Shown here piece after piece: positions 34,034 to 45,408 of a stretch of DNA of 64,000 bases. The DNA comes from CAIWHR01 sp963741355. GTDB taxonomy: Bacteria > Pseudomonadota > Gammaproteobacteria > Burkholderiales > Casimicrobiaceae. Numbering within the stretch: the stretch's first letter is position 1; the number at the start of each line of letters is the position of its first letter. Location: NCBI GenBank assembly GCA_963741355.1, contig CAVUIG010000031.1, forward strand, positions 5,345 to 69,344, written 5' to 3'. The position numbers and the translations under genes were made by a program. Below the pieces are notes generated by a model that saw only the letters and a program-made list of their open reading frames with translations, had not been told where the DNA came from and did no database searches.

Positions 34034-34420
34034 GTGGACAAATGCACGACCTGCCAATACTACGAACGCCGGCAAATGAACGGCGTCAGCGGCGCTCCGC
34101 AGACAGGGCAGTGCCGACGCACAGCGCCGATGCTGAATCCCGTCAATCCCAAGCCGTACCTGATCGAGGGCATCTGGCCGACCGTTCGGGATGACGATTG
34201 GTGTGGCGAATGGAAGATCCTCGCGCGGCGCGTCGACGGTCGAACGGTCGAGGCCACCAACGCCGCCGCCATCGGGCCGAAAGCGCTCGCGACGCCATTG
34301 CGGCCCGCGACGAGCATGAATTCACCCGCGTTCGGGCGCGCGCCGACGACCAACCTCACGACGATGTCCGCCGCCCCGGCGCCCGCCGCCCAGATGTCCG
34401 CCGCCCCGGGAAGCGACTGA
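34034..34420 (+). CDS. Small Cys-motif protein (unknown function, GTG start)
   Basis: This is a 128-residue protein I do not recognise functionally. The N-terminal half has an ordered Cys pattern: CTTCQYYE at residues 4-11, GQCRR near 26-30 and DDWCGEW near 56-62. This suits a small metal site such as zinc or Fe-S. The C-terminal half is low-complexity Ala/Pro/Thr/Met. The GTG at 34034 is used because AGGAG lies 9 nt upstream and the next ATG would remove part of the Cys motif. Similar short 'CxxC...WCGEW' proteins are widespread as hypothetical proteins. No operon partner. Confidence 0.7.
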   Translation: MDKCTTCQYYERRQMNGVSGAPQTGQCRRTAPMLNPVNPKPYLIEGIWPTVRDDDWCGEWKILARRVDGRTVEATNAAAIGPKALATPLRPATSMNSPAFGRAPTTNLTTMSAAPAPAAQMSAAPGSD

Positions 34421-34862
34421 CGATACAACCCGGCGTCGTGGCGCGGGGCGCAATGCCCGCAAACGCCGCGACGCGGTGCAGCAACGCAAGGGGACGGCGC
34501 GCCGCCGTCGTCTCGTTCCGACTCTCCACCTACCGACTTTGCTTCTGCGCCGCATCGCGATTTGCCGGCGATGCCCCCTCACGCCGGCAGGACGGCTCGC
34601 CGATCGCCTGGGTCAGCGCACGAGCCATCCGATCGTTACACTCGTCCGAACGACCCGAGCCCGGAATCCACGGCGATTGAACGCCGAAAAAGCTGCTAAA
34701 TTCGGTCAGGGTCGGCCGTAACGAAGGGTTGCAGCGCGACCAATGCCGATTCACCCGCAGCGGTGCCACGCGACCGGCGCCGCGAATTTCCCGACCTCGC
34801 CACGACTCTGAAACGTGCCGGCGCGCATTGCGGCCCGCACCTCGCCGCGCCCGTCCGACTCC
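34421..34862. other. Intergenic region upstream of the AddB-like gene
   Basis: No supported gene. TTGAAC (34677) and TAAATT (34697) resemble promoter hexamers but with a 14-bp spacer, too short for a good sigma-70 site. No terminator with a T-run was found after the Cys-motif protein gene. Confidence 0.4.
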
Positions 34863-37573
34863 ATGGCTTCCCTCCCGGACTCATTGCTGACCGCGCTCGC
34901 GACGGGCACGACGGTTGTGACGCCGAACAACCGTCTCGCCCGCGCGCTGGTGACCCGGTTCGACGCCGCACAGCGCCAGGCGGGAAAATCCGCGTGGGCG
35001 GCGGCGCGGGTGCTTCCATGGAATGCGTGGCTCACGACGCTCTGGCAGGACGCGGTCGAAGCCGACGCGGTCGATGCCACGTGGCGGTTGCTCACGGGCG
35101 CGCAGTCGGATTTCCTGTGGCGCCGGATCGTCGCCGCGCAATCCAGGGAGCTCATCGATCCCGCGGGCGCCGCGCGCATCGCGGCCGAGGCCTGGATGCT
35201 CGCGCACGAATGGGGCGCGGGCGGGGAGAGCTGGCGCGGCTGGGCAAACGCTTCCGCGCCCGCGGACGACGATCCGGCGGCCTTCGCGACGTGGGCGGAG
35301 CGCTATCACGCGACGCTGGACGATGCGCATGCGCACGACGGCGCCGGGCTTGCTGATCGGCTGGCGGCGGTCGCGCCGCAGGTCGGCGTGTGGCACGGTG
35401 CGCCGGTTGCGCTGTCCGGATTCACCGCACTCTCGCCACAACAATCGCGGCTGGTCGCCGCGCTCACCGCGGCAGGCATGCGAATCGACACCGCCGCCAC
35501 GCTGCCGCCGGGCCCCAGGCGGGTCTGGCACAGCGCTCACGCATCGAAGCGCGACGAGATCGCGAACGCGCTCACGTGGGCGCGTGCAACGGCGCTCGCG
35601 CAGCCGGACGCCGTCGTCGCGATCGTGGTGGCGGACCTCGCGCAGCGGCGCGCGGAGGTCGGCGCTCTCGCCGAAGACATCCTTTGCCCGGCGCTGCAAT
35701 GGCCGGGGCGCGAAGCGGCGGCGCGGCCGTACAACCTATCCTACGGCGTGCGGCTCGCCGACGTCGACCTCGTCGCCGCGGCGTTCGGCCTTGTGTCCCT
35801 TGCGCACGGCCCGCTGCCGGCCGGTCGCGTGGCCGCACTGGTGCGCTCGCCGTATTTCCCCGGCGGCCCGGCCGCTTGGCTCGCGCGCGCCGGGCTCGAG
35901 CGCCGCTGGCTGGAGCAAGGACGCAGCGAGATTTCGCTCAACGAGGCCATTGCCGAGCTGCAGGCGGTGGATCCGGCGCTGGCGCAGCACTGGCGCGCGG
36001 CGCGCGAGTCCGCGTCGTCCAGCGCCGCGACGACGCCGCGCGCGTGGGCCGATTCGTGGCGCGGCTTGCTCGCGCACGCCGGCTGGCCGGGCGAGCGATC
36101 GCTGGAAAGCGACGAATTCCAGGCGCGCGGCGCCTGGGACGAAGCACTGGTCGAGTTCGCCGGGATTGCCGCACTCGCGGGCCGGATCGCGCCGCGCGAC
36201 GCGCTCGCGGCGTTGCGCGAGGCGCTCACGCAACGGATTTTTCAGCCCGAGGCGCCGTCGGCTCCGATACAGATTCTGGGACTGCTGGAAGCCGCCGGCA
36301 CGCCATTCGACGCGTTGTGGGTCGCCGGCCTCGACGCCGAATCCTGGCCGCGCGCCCCCGAGCCCAATCCGATGCTTCCGCTCGCGTGGCAACGCGAGCG
36401 CGGCGTGCCGCGCTCCTCGCCGGCGAGCGAGCTCGCGCACGCGCGCGCCCTGACGGCGCAGCTCGCATGCGCCGCGCCCGACGTCGTGTTTTCACATGCG
36501 CGCGAAGCCGGCGAAGATCGCGGATTCCCGTCGGCGCTGCTTCCCGCGGGCAATCCGCTTCCCTGCGCGATGGCGGCGACCTTGTCAGCACTGCGGGGTC
36601 GCAGTTCGCCGCCCGCCCCGTGCTGGAACGCCGCGACGATACGCTCGCACCCTCGTTGCCGTTGGGCACGCCGTTGCGCGGCGGAGCGGGCCTCGTGGCC
36701 GCGCAGGGCAATTGCCCGTTCCAGGCGGTGGCGGCCTATCGCCTCGGCGCGGATCCGTGGCCTGCGCCGCTCGACGGTTTTTCCGCGATGGAGCGGGGCA
36801 TTCTCGTCCACGATGCGCTCGCGCGATTCTGGACCGCGGTGCGAACGCAGGCGGCGCTGGCCGTGCTCTCGCCGGAGGCGCTCGAGCAGGCGATCGCGAC
36901 CCATGTCGACGCCGCGATCCGCGCGCTCGATCCGCTTCGGCGCCGGTCGCTTCCCCACGCGGTGCTGGCCCAGGAAGCGCCGAGAATCGCCGCGCTGCTG
37001 CAGGCGTGGCTGAGCGGAGTCGAGCGTGCGCGGCCGCCCTTCACGGTCGCGAGCGTCGAGGAGCGGATGGCGCTCACGTTGGCCGGACTCCTGCTCACGC
37101 TGCGCATCGATCGCATCGACGCGCTGGCGGAGGGCGGCGTCGCGATCATCGACTACAAGACGGGCGACACCGACGGACCGACACGCTGGATCGAGGCGCG
37201 TCCACGCGCGCCGCAGCTCGGACTCTATGCGCTCGCCTACCAGGCGGTCCTGCCGGCGCAACCGCTGCGTGCGGTCGCGCAGGCGAGGCTGCGCCGTGGC
37301 GAGATCAAGGTCGAGGGACTTGCCGCCGACGCTGGCGCGTGGACGGGCCTGCGCACGCTGGGCGATCTTCCGGGAGTGCCGTTCGCGAGCTGGACCGACA
37401 TCGAAGCGCATTGGCGAGCCGAGCTCGAGGCGCTCGGCGCGGAAATCCGTGCCGGCCGTGCGAGCGTCACGCCACGAAACGTCGTGACCACATGCCGCCA
37501 CTGCAAGCGGCAGTCGCTGTGCCGGATTGGCGGGGCGGCGCTCGACGCGGAAGAGAGCGGCGGCGATGAATGA
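34863..37573 (+). CDS. addB: AddB-like nuclease/inactive-helicase subunit, one frame break
   Basis: This is a double-strand-break repair subunit of about 904 residues. The N-terminal part is helicase-like but without a Walker A site (TVVTPNNRLARALVTRFD). The C-terminal PD-(D/E)XK nuclease core reads LTLRIDRIDAL...IIDYKTGDTDG. Four cysteines are placed as in AddB iron-sulfur nucleases: one in NCPFQAVAAYRLG ahead of the nuclease, then CRHCKRQSLC near the end. The ATG at 34863 starts the conserved region. The frame breaks at about 36580; adding two CG pairs restores it. The stop overlaps the next ATG, so the two subunits are coupled. Confidence 0.82.
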
Positions 37574-40500
37574 GCCGGTGACGCGACGAATCGACGCGCC
37601 CGACGATGCGGCAGCACGACGACGCGCGCTCGACGTCACGCAGTCGTTCCTCGTCCAGGCGCCGGCGGGCTCCGGCAAGACGGAGCTCCTGATCCAGCGT
37701 TATCTCGCGCTCCTCGCGCATGTGGATCGACCCGAGCGCGTCGTCGCGATGACCTTCACGCGGAAGGCGGCCGCGGAGATGCTCGGCCGCATCGTCGAGG
37801 CGCTGCGCGATGCGGGTGCCGACGTTGCGGCGCCGACCGAGCATCGCGCCCGCACGCTCGCGCTGGCGCGCGCGGTGCTTTCGCAGGACGCCAGATTCGG
37901 CTGGGAGCTCGTCGCGCATCCGGCACGGCTGCGGGTGATGACGATCGACGCCTTTTGTGCCGCGCTCGCACGGCAGGCGCCGCTGGCAACCCGTTTCGGC
38001 GCGACGCCGCGCTTCGAGGAGCACCCGCATCCGCTGTATCTTCGCGCGGCGCGCGCGGCGCTCGACGACGCCGGCGCGGACGATGAGCCGTGGCAGCGGC
38101 TGCTGACGCACCTCGACAACGATGCGGGCCGCGCGGTGGCGCTCGTCGCGGATCTGCTCTCGAAGCGCGACCAGTGGCTGAGAGCCATGGCGGGACCTGA
38201 CCGCGCCGCCTATCGCGCCGCGCTCGAATCGGTGCTCACCGCCGAAACGGACGGCGAGCTCGCCGCGATCCGAGCGGCAGTGCCCGCGCGACGTCGCGGC
38301 AAGTCTCGTGGCGCCGCTGCGCTACGCCGCGGGAAATCTCGGCGCGGATCCGGAGAAGGCCGCGCTCGCTGCGGATCTGCTCTCGTGCGCGGAGAGCGGC
38401 GGGCTGCCCGTGTCCTCTCAATCCGCGCTGGCCCAGTGGCAGGCGCTGGCGCAATGGCTGCTGCTGAAGGGCAAGGCGAAATTCCGCAGCGCGGTCGATC
38501 GATACGCAGGGTTTCCCCCAAAGGGATCGGGCGCCGGCGCGGCCTTGCGCGAGGAGCGCAACAAATCGATGCGCGCGCTGTTGGCCGAGTTACGGACGAT
38601 TCCGGACCTCGCCGCGACGCTGGATGCCGTACGACACCTTCCGCCGGCGCGTTACACGGAAGGTGCCTGGGCCCTGATCGACGCGCTCGTCGACCTCCTG
38701 CCGCGCGTCGCCGCCGAGCTCGTGCTGACGTTCGCCGACGCCGGGCGCGATCGACTTCGTTCAGGCGCAGATCGCCGCGAAGGCCGCGCTGGGCAGTGAC
38801 GACGCTCCCTCCGAGTTGCTGCTGCGCCTCGACTATTCGATCGACCACTTGCTCGTCGATGAATTCCAGGACACCTCGTACCCGCAGCTCGAGTTGATCG
38901 AGCGCCTCATCGCAGGCTGGCAGCCAGGCGACGGTCGAACCCTGTTCGCGGTCGGCGATCCGATGCAGTCGATCTATCGCTTCCGCGAGGCGGAGGTGCG
39001 ACTGTTCGTCGACGCCCAGCAGCGGCGCGCGATCGGCGGCGTCCCGCTCGAGCCGATCGTCCTCTCGCACAATTTCAGGGCACACGATGGCCTCGTCCGA
39101 TGGACCAACGACACGTTCGCGAGCGTGCTCGGGCGCGTCAACGATCCCTGGCGCGGCATCGTCGCGCTTCGCACCTGCGGTCGCCGAGAAGCCCGAGATC
39201 GCCGGTCCGGCGGTGACCTTCGATGCATCGCTCGGCCGCGTGGCCGAAGCGCAAGCCGTCGTGCGCCGCGCGCAGCAGGCGCTGGCCGAGGATGACGCAA
39301 CGGTCGCCGTGCTCGTCCGCGCCCGCACGCATCTCGACGAGATTCTCCCCGCGCTGCGCGCCGCCGGCGTTCCGTACAGCGCCGTCGACCTCGATGCGCT
39401 GGCGGAGCGGCAAGCCATCCTCGATCTCGTGGCATTGACGCATGCGATATCGCAGCCCGCGGACCGCCTCGCGTTCCTGTCCGTGCTGCGTGCGCCGTGG
39501 TGCGGCATGGCACTCGCCGACCTGCTGGCCCTGGTCGCGGCAGCGGACGCGCATCCTGGAGCCTCGATGGCGGCGTTGATTGGCGACGCGGAAATGATCG
39601 CGGGGCTCTCCGAGGACGGGCGCGGACGCTTCGCCCGGGTTGGCGGGATCCTCGATTCCGCGCTCGCGGCGCGCGGCCACGCGACGCTGTCGGCGCGAGT
39701 GCGCGGCGCGTGGCTCGCGCTCGCCGGCCCGGCGACGCTCGACGATCCGATCGACCTCGACGCGGCCGAGCTCTACTTCGCGACGCTGTCGATGCACGAA
39801 GTCGCCGGCGACGTGCCGGATTGGGCGGGATTCATTGCCGCGCTGGCGGAGCTTCGTGCCGCGCCGCAGGCCGTCGCGGCGGCCCGCGTGCAGGTGATGA
39901 CGCTGCATCGGGCGAAGGGCCTCGAATTCGACGTGGTGATCATGCCCGGGCTTGCGCGTGCCCCGAACCGGCGGGATGCGCCATTGATCCGCTGGCGGCG
40001 CAGGCCCGCCGGATTGCTGCTCGCGCCGATGAAGGAGCGCGGCGGAAACGCGGATCCGGTCTACGCGTATCTCAAGCATCTTTCCGACGGCGAAGAGCAT
40101 GCGGAACTCGCTCGCCTGCTCTACGTCGGCTGCACGCGGGCGCGGCGCCGGCTGCATCTCATCGCGGAGCTCTCGGTGAGCGAGAACGAGGAGGGCACGG
40201 TCGAATGGAAGCCGCCGCGGTCGGGTTCGGCGCTGGCGCGCTTCGGGAACGCGATCGACGCCATGTTGCCGCCGGCCGCGGGTGCCCCTGCGCCCGCAAC
40301 GACGCCGCCCTCACCGCCGATGCTGCTGCGCGTTCCGGCGGCATGGTCCGCTCCGCCGCTTCCGCCCGGCGTTCCCGCGCGCGCCGAGATCGACGCCGCG
40401 CGGGAATTGCTGCCGTTCGACTGGGCGCGCGAAACGGCGAAGCACGTCGGAACGATCGCGCATCGGTTATTCGCGCAGATCGGGCGCGAGGGGCTTGCCG

Positions 40501-40955
40501 CATGGACGGCGGAACGCGTGTCGCATCTTTCGCCGCGCATCCGCCGCGAGCTCGCCGCCGCGGGCGTGGATGCGGCAGAGCTCGCGGCCGCCACCGCGCA
40601 GGTCGAGGCCGCCGTGATGCGGCTCCTTGCCGATCCGCGCGGGCGCTGGCTGTTCGCGCCGGAGCACGCGGACGCCCGCAGCGAGTGGGCGCTGGGCGGC
40701 ATCGTCGACGGCGCGACCGTTCACGTCGCCCTCGATCGGACGTTCGTCGATGCCGGCGTACGCTACATCGTGGATTTCAAGACGAGCGTCCACGAAGGCG
40801 CCGACATCGAAGCGTTTCTCGACCGCGAGGCCGACCGCTATCGTGCCCAGCTCGCGCGTTACGCGGCTATCGTGAGCCAATTGGACGCCCGGCCGATCCG
40901 GCTCGCGCTCTACTATCCGCTGCTGCAACAATGGCGCGAATGGCCGGCGCCGTGA
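37566..40955 (+). CDS. addA: AddA-like UvrD-family helicase/nuclease subunit, three frame breaks
   Basis: This is a helicase-nuclease of about 1,131 residues. SF1 motifs are in order: Walker A VQAPAGSGKTELLIQRYLAL, Ia AMTFTRKAAAEML, II VDEFQDTSYPQ, III GDPMQSIYRFREAEV, V VMTLHRAKGLEFDVVIMPGL and VI LLYVGCTRARRRLHLI. The C-terminal nuclease domain shows EWALGGIVDG and YIVDFKTS. Breaks at about 38270 (CCGAG), 38745 (CCGGG) and 39172 (TCGCAC) are each repaired by one CG or GC pair. It is translationally coupled to the AddB-like gene and would process DNA ends for RecA loading in place of RecBCD. Confidence 0.87.
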
Positions 40956-41019
40956 CGAGCGGATAATCGCCATCTCGTCGGCGCGGGCGCGAGGAGGGCG
41001 GAAGCGCGCCAAAATCCGC

Positions 41020-41025
41020 TAAAAT
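41020..41025 (+). promoter_or_regulatory. Probable -10 element upstream of ribF
   Basis: TAAAAT lies 29 nt before the ribF GTG. The same 11-base string TAAAATTGCGC occurs at 21995 upstream of the M20 peptidase gene, suggesting a recurrent extended promoter form. No good -35 is visible. Confidence 0.4.
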
Positions 41026-41054
41026 TGCGCTCTTTTGTCGTTCGAGGACCGCGC

Positions 41055-42012
41055 GTGCGGATTTTCCGAGGGTTGCCGGCTGCGGCCGACGTCCCTGTTG
41101 CACTGACGATTGGCAATTTCGATGGCGTCCACCGCGGACACCAGGCGATGCTTGCGCGACTGGTCGAGGCCGCCGACGATCTTGCGCTGACGCCCGCCGT
41201 GCTGACGTTCGATCCGCCGACGCGCGAATTCTTCGCCGGCGCCGCCGCGCCGCCACGGCTTGCCACGCTGCGCACGAAGATCGCGCAATTCGAGGAGCAT
41301 GGCGTCGAACGCATCTACATCGCGCGATTCGACGCCCGCCTCGCCGCGTTGACGCCGGAGGCCTTCGTCACCGACGTGATGGTGCGGCGCCTCGGCGTTC
41401 GCTGGGTGCTGGTCGGCGAGGATTTTCGCTTCGGCAAGCGCCGCGCCGGCGATATCGGAACCCTGCGCGCGCACGCGGCGACGTTCAGCGTCGAGGCGAT
41501 GCGCATCGTCTCGCACGGCGGCGAGCGCGCGTCGTCGACGGTGGTGCGGGAGGCGCTCGCGACAGGTGACCTCGCCCGCGCCGCGGCGATGCTCGGTCGC
41601 GCCTATGCGATCGAGGGGCGCGTCGCGCACGGCGCGAAGCTCGGACGCAATCTCGGGTTTCCCACGGCGAACATCCGCCTGAAGCGCAAACCGCCCGTTT
41701 CCGGCGTCTTCGCCGTGCGGGTGCACGGGCTTGCCGCGCACGCCGCTCGAGGCGGTCGCGAGCATCGGCGTCCGGCCGACGATCGAGAGCGCGGGCGAGC
41801 CGTTGCTCGAAGTGTTCATCTTCGATTTCGACGAGCCGATCTACGGCCGGCGCATCGCCGTCGAATTCGTGCACAAGTTGCGCGACGAGGAACGTTACCC
41901 GGATCTCGAGACGCTCAAGCGTCAGATCGGCATCGACGCCCAGCAGGCGCGCGACTATTTTGCGCAGCGTGCGGCGGCCTCCGACCTGGCGCTGGCGGCC
42001 CCCGGCCGCTGA
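41055..42012 (+). CDS. ribF: Bifunctional riboflavin kinase / FAD synthetase RibF, one frame break
   Basis: This makes FMN and FAD. The N-terminal adenylyltransferase shows TIGNFDGVHRGHQAML (nucleotide-binding HXGH-like), VGEDFRFGKRRAGD and the GGERASSTVVREAL block. The C-terminal kinase shows GRNLGFPTANIRLK, ASIGVRPTI and the FDEPIYGRRIAVEFVHKLRDEERY block. The GTG at 41055 (V-RIFRGL) is chosen because an AGGA site precedes it and it matches the family N-terminus. The frame breaks near 41735, restored by one CG pair in the GCGC run. It is the first gene of the ribF-ileS-lspA-ispH group found in many proteobacteria. Confidence 0.93.
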
Positions 42013-42045
42013 CCCCGAACGAACTCGCCACCCGACGAAGCCCGC

Positions 42046-44896
42046 ATGCCAGACGAAACGAAAAAAGACTACAAGGTCGACGCTCAACCTGCCGGACACG
42101 CCGTTTCCGATGCGAGGCGACCTCGCCCGGCGCGAGCCGGTGTGGGTCAAGGACTGGCGCGAACGCAAGGTGTACGAGGCGATTCGCGCGGCGGCGCGCG
42201 GACGGCCGCGCTTCGTGCTCCACGACGGGCCGCCTTATGCGAACGGCGACATCCACATCGGGCACGCCGTCAACAAGATCCTCAAGGACATCGTCGTCAA
42301 GAGCAAGACGATGGCGGGATACGACGCGCCTTACGTGCCCGGCTGGGATTGCCACGGGATGCCGATCGAGGTGCAGATCGAAAAGACGCACGGCAAGCAC
42401 CTGCCGACCGCCGACACGCAACGCCTCGCGCGCGCCTACGCGTCGACGCAGATCGCGCGCCAGAAGGCGGACTTCGAGCGCCTCGGCGTGCTGGGCGACT
42501 GGGATCGTCCGTACACGACGATGGCCTACCGCAACGAGGCCGATGAAATCCGCACCCTGGTGAAGCTGCTGGAAAAGGGCTACATCTACCGCGGCCTGAA
42601 GCCGGTCAACTGGTGCTTCGACTGCCACAGCGCGCTCGCCGAGGCCGAGGTCGAGTACGAAGACCGCACCGACGCCGCGATCGACGTCGGCTTTCCGCTC
42701 GACGACGCCGACCGCCCGAAGCTCGCGAAGGCGTTCGGGCTGCCGGCGCTGCCGCAGGGCCCGGTCCTCGCGGTCATCTGGACCACGACGCCGTGGACGA
42801 TCCCGGCGAACCAGGCGCTCAACGTCCATCCGGATTTCCGTTACGCGCTGGTCGCAACGCCGCGCGGACATCTCGTGCTGGCGGAGGATCTCGTCGCCGC
42901 GTGCCTCGCGCGCTACAAGCTCGAGGGCCGCGTCGTCGGCACGGCGACGGGCGCGGCGCTCGAGCAGATCCGCTTCCGGCATCCGTTCTACGATCGCGCG
43001 TCGCCGGTCTATCTCGGCGACTACGTGACGCTGGAGCAGGGCACCGGCGTGGTGCACAGCGCGCCCGCGTACGGCATCGAGGACTTCGCATCGTGCCGGC
43101 GCTACGGGATGAAGGACGACGAGATGGAGACGCCGGTGCAGGGCAACGGCCAGTTCGCCGAATCGCTGCCCTTCTTCGGCGGAATGCGCATCTGGGACGC
43201 GAACCCGAAGATCGTGACCAAGCTCGACGAGGTCGGCGCGCTCCTGCACAGCGAGAAGTTCGTGCACAGCTACATGCACTGCTGGCGGCACAAGACGCCG
43301 ATCATCTATCGCGCGACGACGCAATGGTTCGCCGCGATGGACGACGTGACCGGCTACCGCGGCGCCACGCCGGAGCGCACGCTGCGCGAGACCGCGCTCG
43401 CCGGCATCGAGCGCACCGAATTCTTTCCGGCATGGGGCAAGGCGCGGCTCTACGGGATGATCGAGAACCGGCCCGACTGGACGCTGTCGCGCCAGCGGCA
43501 GTGGGGCGTGCCGCTGCCGTTCTTCGTCGACAAGGACACCGACGCGCTGCATCCGGACACGATCGCGCTCGCCGAACTCGCCGCGGCCGAAAGTCGAGCA
43601 CGGCGGCATCGAATCATGGTTCGAGGCGACGTACGAGGATTTCGGCGTCGATCCCGCGAAGTACCGCAAGCTCACCGACACGCTCGACGTCTGGTTCGAT
43701 TCGGGCTCGACGCACCAGACCGTGATGGGCGGCCCCAACGCCGCGGCCACGCGCGCCGGCTCGCACGCCAAGGACACGCGGTTTCCGGCGGACCTCTACC
43801 TCGAAGGCTCGGACCAGCACCGCGGATGGTTCCATTCGTCGCTGCTCGTGTCCTGCATGCTGAACGGAGTGCCGCCCTACAAGGCGCTGCTCACGCACGG
43901 CTTCGCGGTCGACGGCGACGGCAAGAAGATGTCGAAGTCCAAGGGCAATGTCGTCGCGCCGCAGAAGGTCTCGGACACCCTCGGCGCCGAAGTCCTTCGC
44001 CTGTGGGTCGGGGCCACCGACTATTCGGGCGACCTCAGCATCTCCGACGAAATCCTGAAGCGCGTCGTCGAAAGCTACCGCCGCATCCGCAACACGCTGC
44101 GGTTCCTGCTCGCCAACACGGCGGATTTCGACGACGGCGAAGGATGCCGTCCCGCCGGCCGAGCTGCTCGAGATCGATCGCTACGCGATCGCCGCGACGC
44201 GCTCGCTCGCGGACGCGATCGAAGGCGACTATTCGCGCTACGAATTCCACCTCGTCGTGCAGCGGCTGCAGACGTTCTGCTCGGAGGACCTGGGCGGCTT
44301 CTATCTCGACGTGCTGAAGGATCGCCTCTACACGGCGGGCAACGACGAGCCGCGCGCGCAGATCGGCGCAAACGGCGCTCGCGCTGATCCGCGACACGCT
44401 GCTGAAGCTGATGGCGCCCGTGCTCTCGTTCACGGCGGAGGAGGCGTGGCGCATCGTGCATCCGCAGGACGCCACGATCTTCACCCAGGTCTGGGCCGGA
44501 ACGCTGCCGGCCCAACCCGACGCCGACGCGCTGGTCGGGAAATGGTCGCGCATCCTGGCCGTGCGCGCGGCCGTGCAGAAGGAGATCGAGGCGCTGCGCC
44601 AGACCGGCGAGGTGGGCTCGTCGCTGCAGGCCGAGGTCGCGATCGCCGCGCCGCCCGACGACTACGACGCGCTCGCGAGCCTCGGCGACGATCTGCGCTT
44701 CGTGATGATCACGTCGGCCGCAACGGTCGCCGCCGGTCCCGCGCTCGCGGTGGCCGTCACCGCCAGCCGGCATCGCAAGTGCGATCGCTGCTGGCACTAT
44801 CGCGCCGATGTCGGCGCGGATCCCGCGCATCCGACGATCTGCGCGCGCTGCGTCGCGAATCTTTTCGGGGGCGGCGAAGCGCGCCGCTACGCATGA
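42046..44896 (+). CDS. ileS: Isoleucyl-tRNA synthetase, four frame breaks
   Basis: This class Ia synthetase has about 952 residues. It shows the HIGH signature in PYANGDIHIGHAVNK, the editing-domain threonine-rich WTTTPWTIPANQAL, KMSKS in GKKMSKSKGN and a C-terminal zinc ribbon (CDRCWHY and CARCVAN). Breaks near 42075, 43590, 44143 and 44365 are each repaired by one CG or GC pair. This essential single-copy gene being broken four times in that way is the best internal evidence that the breaks are sequence errors. It starts 33 bp after ribF, and its stop overlaps lspA. Confidence 0.96.
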
Positions 44897-45408
44897 ACAA
44901 GGTGCGCCCGGTTGCGGGTGGATTGCACTGGCTGGCGCTGAGCGCCGTCGTGGTCATCGCCGACCAGGCGACGAAGGCGATCGTCAAGGCGTGGCTGCAG
45001 CCCTACGAGGTGCGTCCGCTCGGCAGCCTTTTCAGCTTCATCCTCACGTACAACGACGGCGCCGCGTTCAGCCTCGGCGCCGGCGCGGGCGGCTGGCAGC
45101 GCTGGCTGTTCATGGCGATCGCGGTGGCCGCGATCATCCTGATCGCGTGGCTGCTGAAGCGCGGCGGCGGCGCGATCTACTGCGCCGGTCTCGCGCTGAT
45201 CCTCGGCGGCGCGATCGGCAACCTCTGCGACCGGGTCGTGCTGGGCAGGGTGGTGGACTTCCTGCTGTTCCACTATGATCGATGGGCGTTTCCGGCATTC
45301 AACGTCGCCGATTCGGCGATCACCGTGGGAGCCGCGCTGGTGATTCTCGACAGCCTCCTGCATCGCCGCACCGATTCGCTGCCGTCGAACGGCGCGCGGG
45401 AGGCATGA
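44893..45408 (+). CDS. lspA: Lipoprotein signal peptidase (signal peptidase II)
   Basis: This is an inner-membrane aspartic protease of 171 residues with four hydrophobic segments. Conserved blocks include VVVIADQATK, FILTYNDGAAFSLGA, GGAIGNLCDRVVLGRVVDFL (first catalytic Asp) and FPAFNVADSAITVGAALVILD (second catalytic Asp). The ATG overlaps the ileS stop (ATGA) and the stop overlaps the ispH start region. It would process the NHL lipoprotein and the orphan lipoprotein found in this window, among others. Confidence 0.97.
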   Translation: MNKVRPVAGGLHWLALSAVVVIADQATKAIVKAWLQPYEVRPLGSLFSFILTYNDGAAFSLGAGAGGWQRWLFMAIAVAAIILIAWLLKRGGGAIYCAGLALILGGAIGNLCDRVVLGRVVDFLLFHYDRWAFPAFNVADSAITVGAALVILDSLLHRRTDSLPSNGAREA

